NCBI GenBank assembly: GCA_027574665.1
Contig: CM050664.1
Location: forward strand, 19,894,774 to 19,958,773
DNA from: Rhynochetos jubatus
Taxonomy: Eukaryota > Chordata > Aves > Eurypygiformes > Rhynochetidae
Direction: 5' to 3'
Length of the DNA stretch: 64,000 bases
Shown here: positions 63,186 to 64,000 of the stretch, in pieces
Layout: every line of letters starts with the position of its first letter
Position numbering within the stretch: the first letter of the stretch is position 1
Program-made: the position numbers and the translations under genes
The notes under the pieces: model-generated
The model's input: only the letters and a program-made list of their open reading frames with translations
Database searches by the model: none
Told to the model about the DNA's origin: nothing

Positions 63186-64000
63186 AGAGGAGAAGGCGAG
63201 GGTGATGTTCTTAAAAAGTGAAGATTTGAGGGCTTTTTAAAATGCACATGAAATGTGATTAATGAAATCCTGGCACTCAATACCCTCCTTAGCAAGAAAT
63301 AGCGACAGCAGAAGTGACCCCCCTTCCCGACAGCAGCCCCCACCGCACAGAGCCCTCCCGGGGATGTAAAAGGTTGAGCTGTGTCATCTCCGCTGAGTTT
63401 AACATCCCTCTGAAATCCTGGAAGGGACCTTGTGCCACTGAAAGGGAAACGTCCCGGAGAAGGGCAGGCCCTGATGGATGCGCTGGGGCTTGTGCCTGTT
63501 CAGCGGGGCAATTGCTCTTGCCCAGATGCCCACCAGCCACCCTCGGGGTGGGCTCCAGAAATGTTACGGGGAGATGATCTGTGCTTCGAGCCTCTGGCCA
63601 TGTAACATCAGAGCTCCTTCTTCCACATTTGGAGGGCTCCTTCTCGTACCAAGGGGCTGTCCTTATCCTGAGCTGATCTGGTTTATTTAAACAGCAGAAG
63701 AGGTGCTGCTCCCCGCCCTCTGGCACACGGCGGTTGTGGTGGCTGTGAGATAACCCCATCCCTGACTCCTGTCGCTGGTGACTGCGTGCCTGGTGGAGGC
63801 AGGACAGAGGTATTAGCATGCCCCACCTTAGTCTGGGCTCCTGGCTTTCACAGGCTGAGACTGTCCTGTCACTTACTCCGTGTGGACCTTTTTGCTGTCA
63901 AAAGATGGGGCCAGCTTTCCCGGTGTGCCAGCCCAGCCCTGGAGAAGGGAAGGCGAGGAACTGCCTTGTGGAGTAGAGAACCAAGGGACCATCCCCTTCC

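Larger units (their letters stand above)
60966..64000. other. GC-rich non-coding right end
   Basis: No gene recognised. It holds a TG microsatellite (62155-62175), a C-rich stretch (about 62500-62645) and a G-rich segment (63156-63185), listed separately or under findings. Many CCCTCC and TTCCC words make frames Pro/Ser-rich. An acceptor-like tttccttacag ending at 62130 is followed by an ATG (62141) and an open frame, but the sequence encoded is microsatellite-derived and unconvincing. The rising GC content to the right might mean approach to a gene outside the window. Confidence 0.5.

Noticed and set aside
1..64000. Search for CRISPR arrays, operons, toxin-antitoxin, phage or other prokaryotic defence systems
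   Set aside because: No regularly spaced direct repeats, no long coding density, no Shine-Dalgarno-led genes; CR1 and MIR-like elements show vertebrate nuclear DNA.

Overview
This window looks like nuclear DNA from a bird. The main evidence is three CR1 LINE fragments with the 5'-truncated, 3'-end structure typical of avian CR1, next to very old MIR-like SINE relics. No Alu, L1 or B1/B2 elements were seen, repeat density is low, and base composition is moderate to GC-rich. I found no bacterial or archaeal gene structure, no operon, no CRISPR array, no tRNA or rRNA gene, and no retroviral coding region. The species and chromosome cannot be read from the sequence.

No protein-coding gene can be called with confidence. 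The many short open frames (60 to about 240 codons) lack recognisable domains, overlap one another on both strands, and are rich in Pro/Ser/His/Trp/Cys, as expected from chance frames in GC-moderate non-coding DNA. The window is best read as a gene-poor intergenic interval or part of a very large intron. The best exon-like object is 50102-50236, a 135-bp segment with a strong acceptor and a good donor. All three frames are closed, but an ATG near its 3' end runs open to the donor, so it would be a 5'UTR/first-coding or lncRNA exon if real.

Layout. 1-6119 is unique DNA with one MIR-like relic (2272-2378) and an unusual perfect 15-bp inverted repeat (5455-5548). 6120-6857 is a plus-strand CR1. 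6858-23967 is mostly unique and holds an AT-rich enhancer-like block (12540-12960), a promoter-like cluster of tandem RFX X-box and ATF/CRE-like sites (16252-16470), a 157-bp CpG cluster (19548-19705) and a long pyrimidine tract (23158-23352). 23968-24395 is a minus-strand CR1 and 25975-26225 a decayed plus-strand CR1. 26226-36839 has two homeodomain-motif-rich AT blocks (27955-28110, 34640-34860) and an ancient amniote repeat (36083-36170). 36840-41150 is a sharply AT-richer block with two more MIR-like relics and a decayed minus-strand reading frame (39524-40147). 41151-64000 returns to GC-moderate unique DNA with the candidate exon, further enhancer-like blocks, a minus-strand G-quadruplex motif (53277-53303) and a C/G-rich right end.

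There is no sign of a novel multi-gene system. The points most worth a second look are regulatory or structural: the X-box/CRE cluster, the inverted repeat, the CpG cluster, the candidate exon, the AT-rich block with its fossil frame, and the G4 motif. The 'enhancer-like' calls rest on composition and motifs only, since conservation could not be tested.
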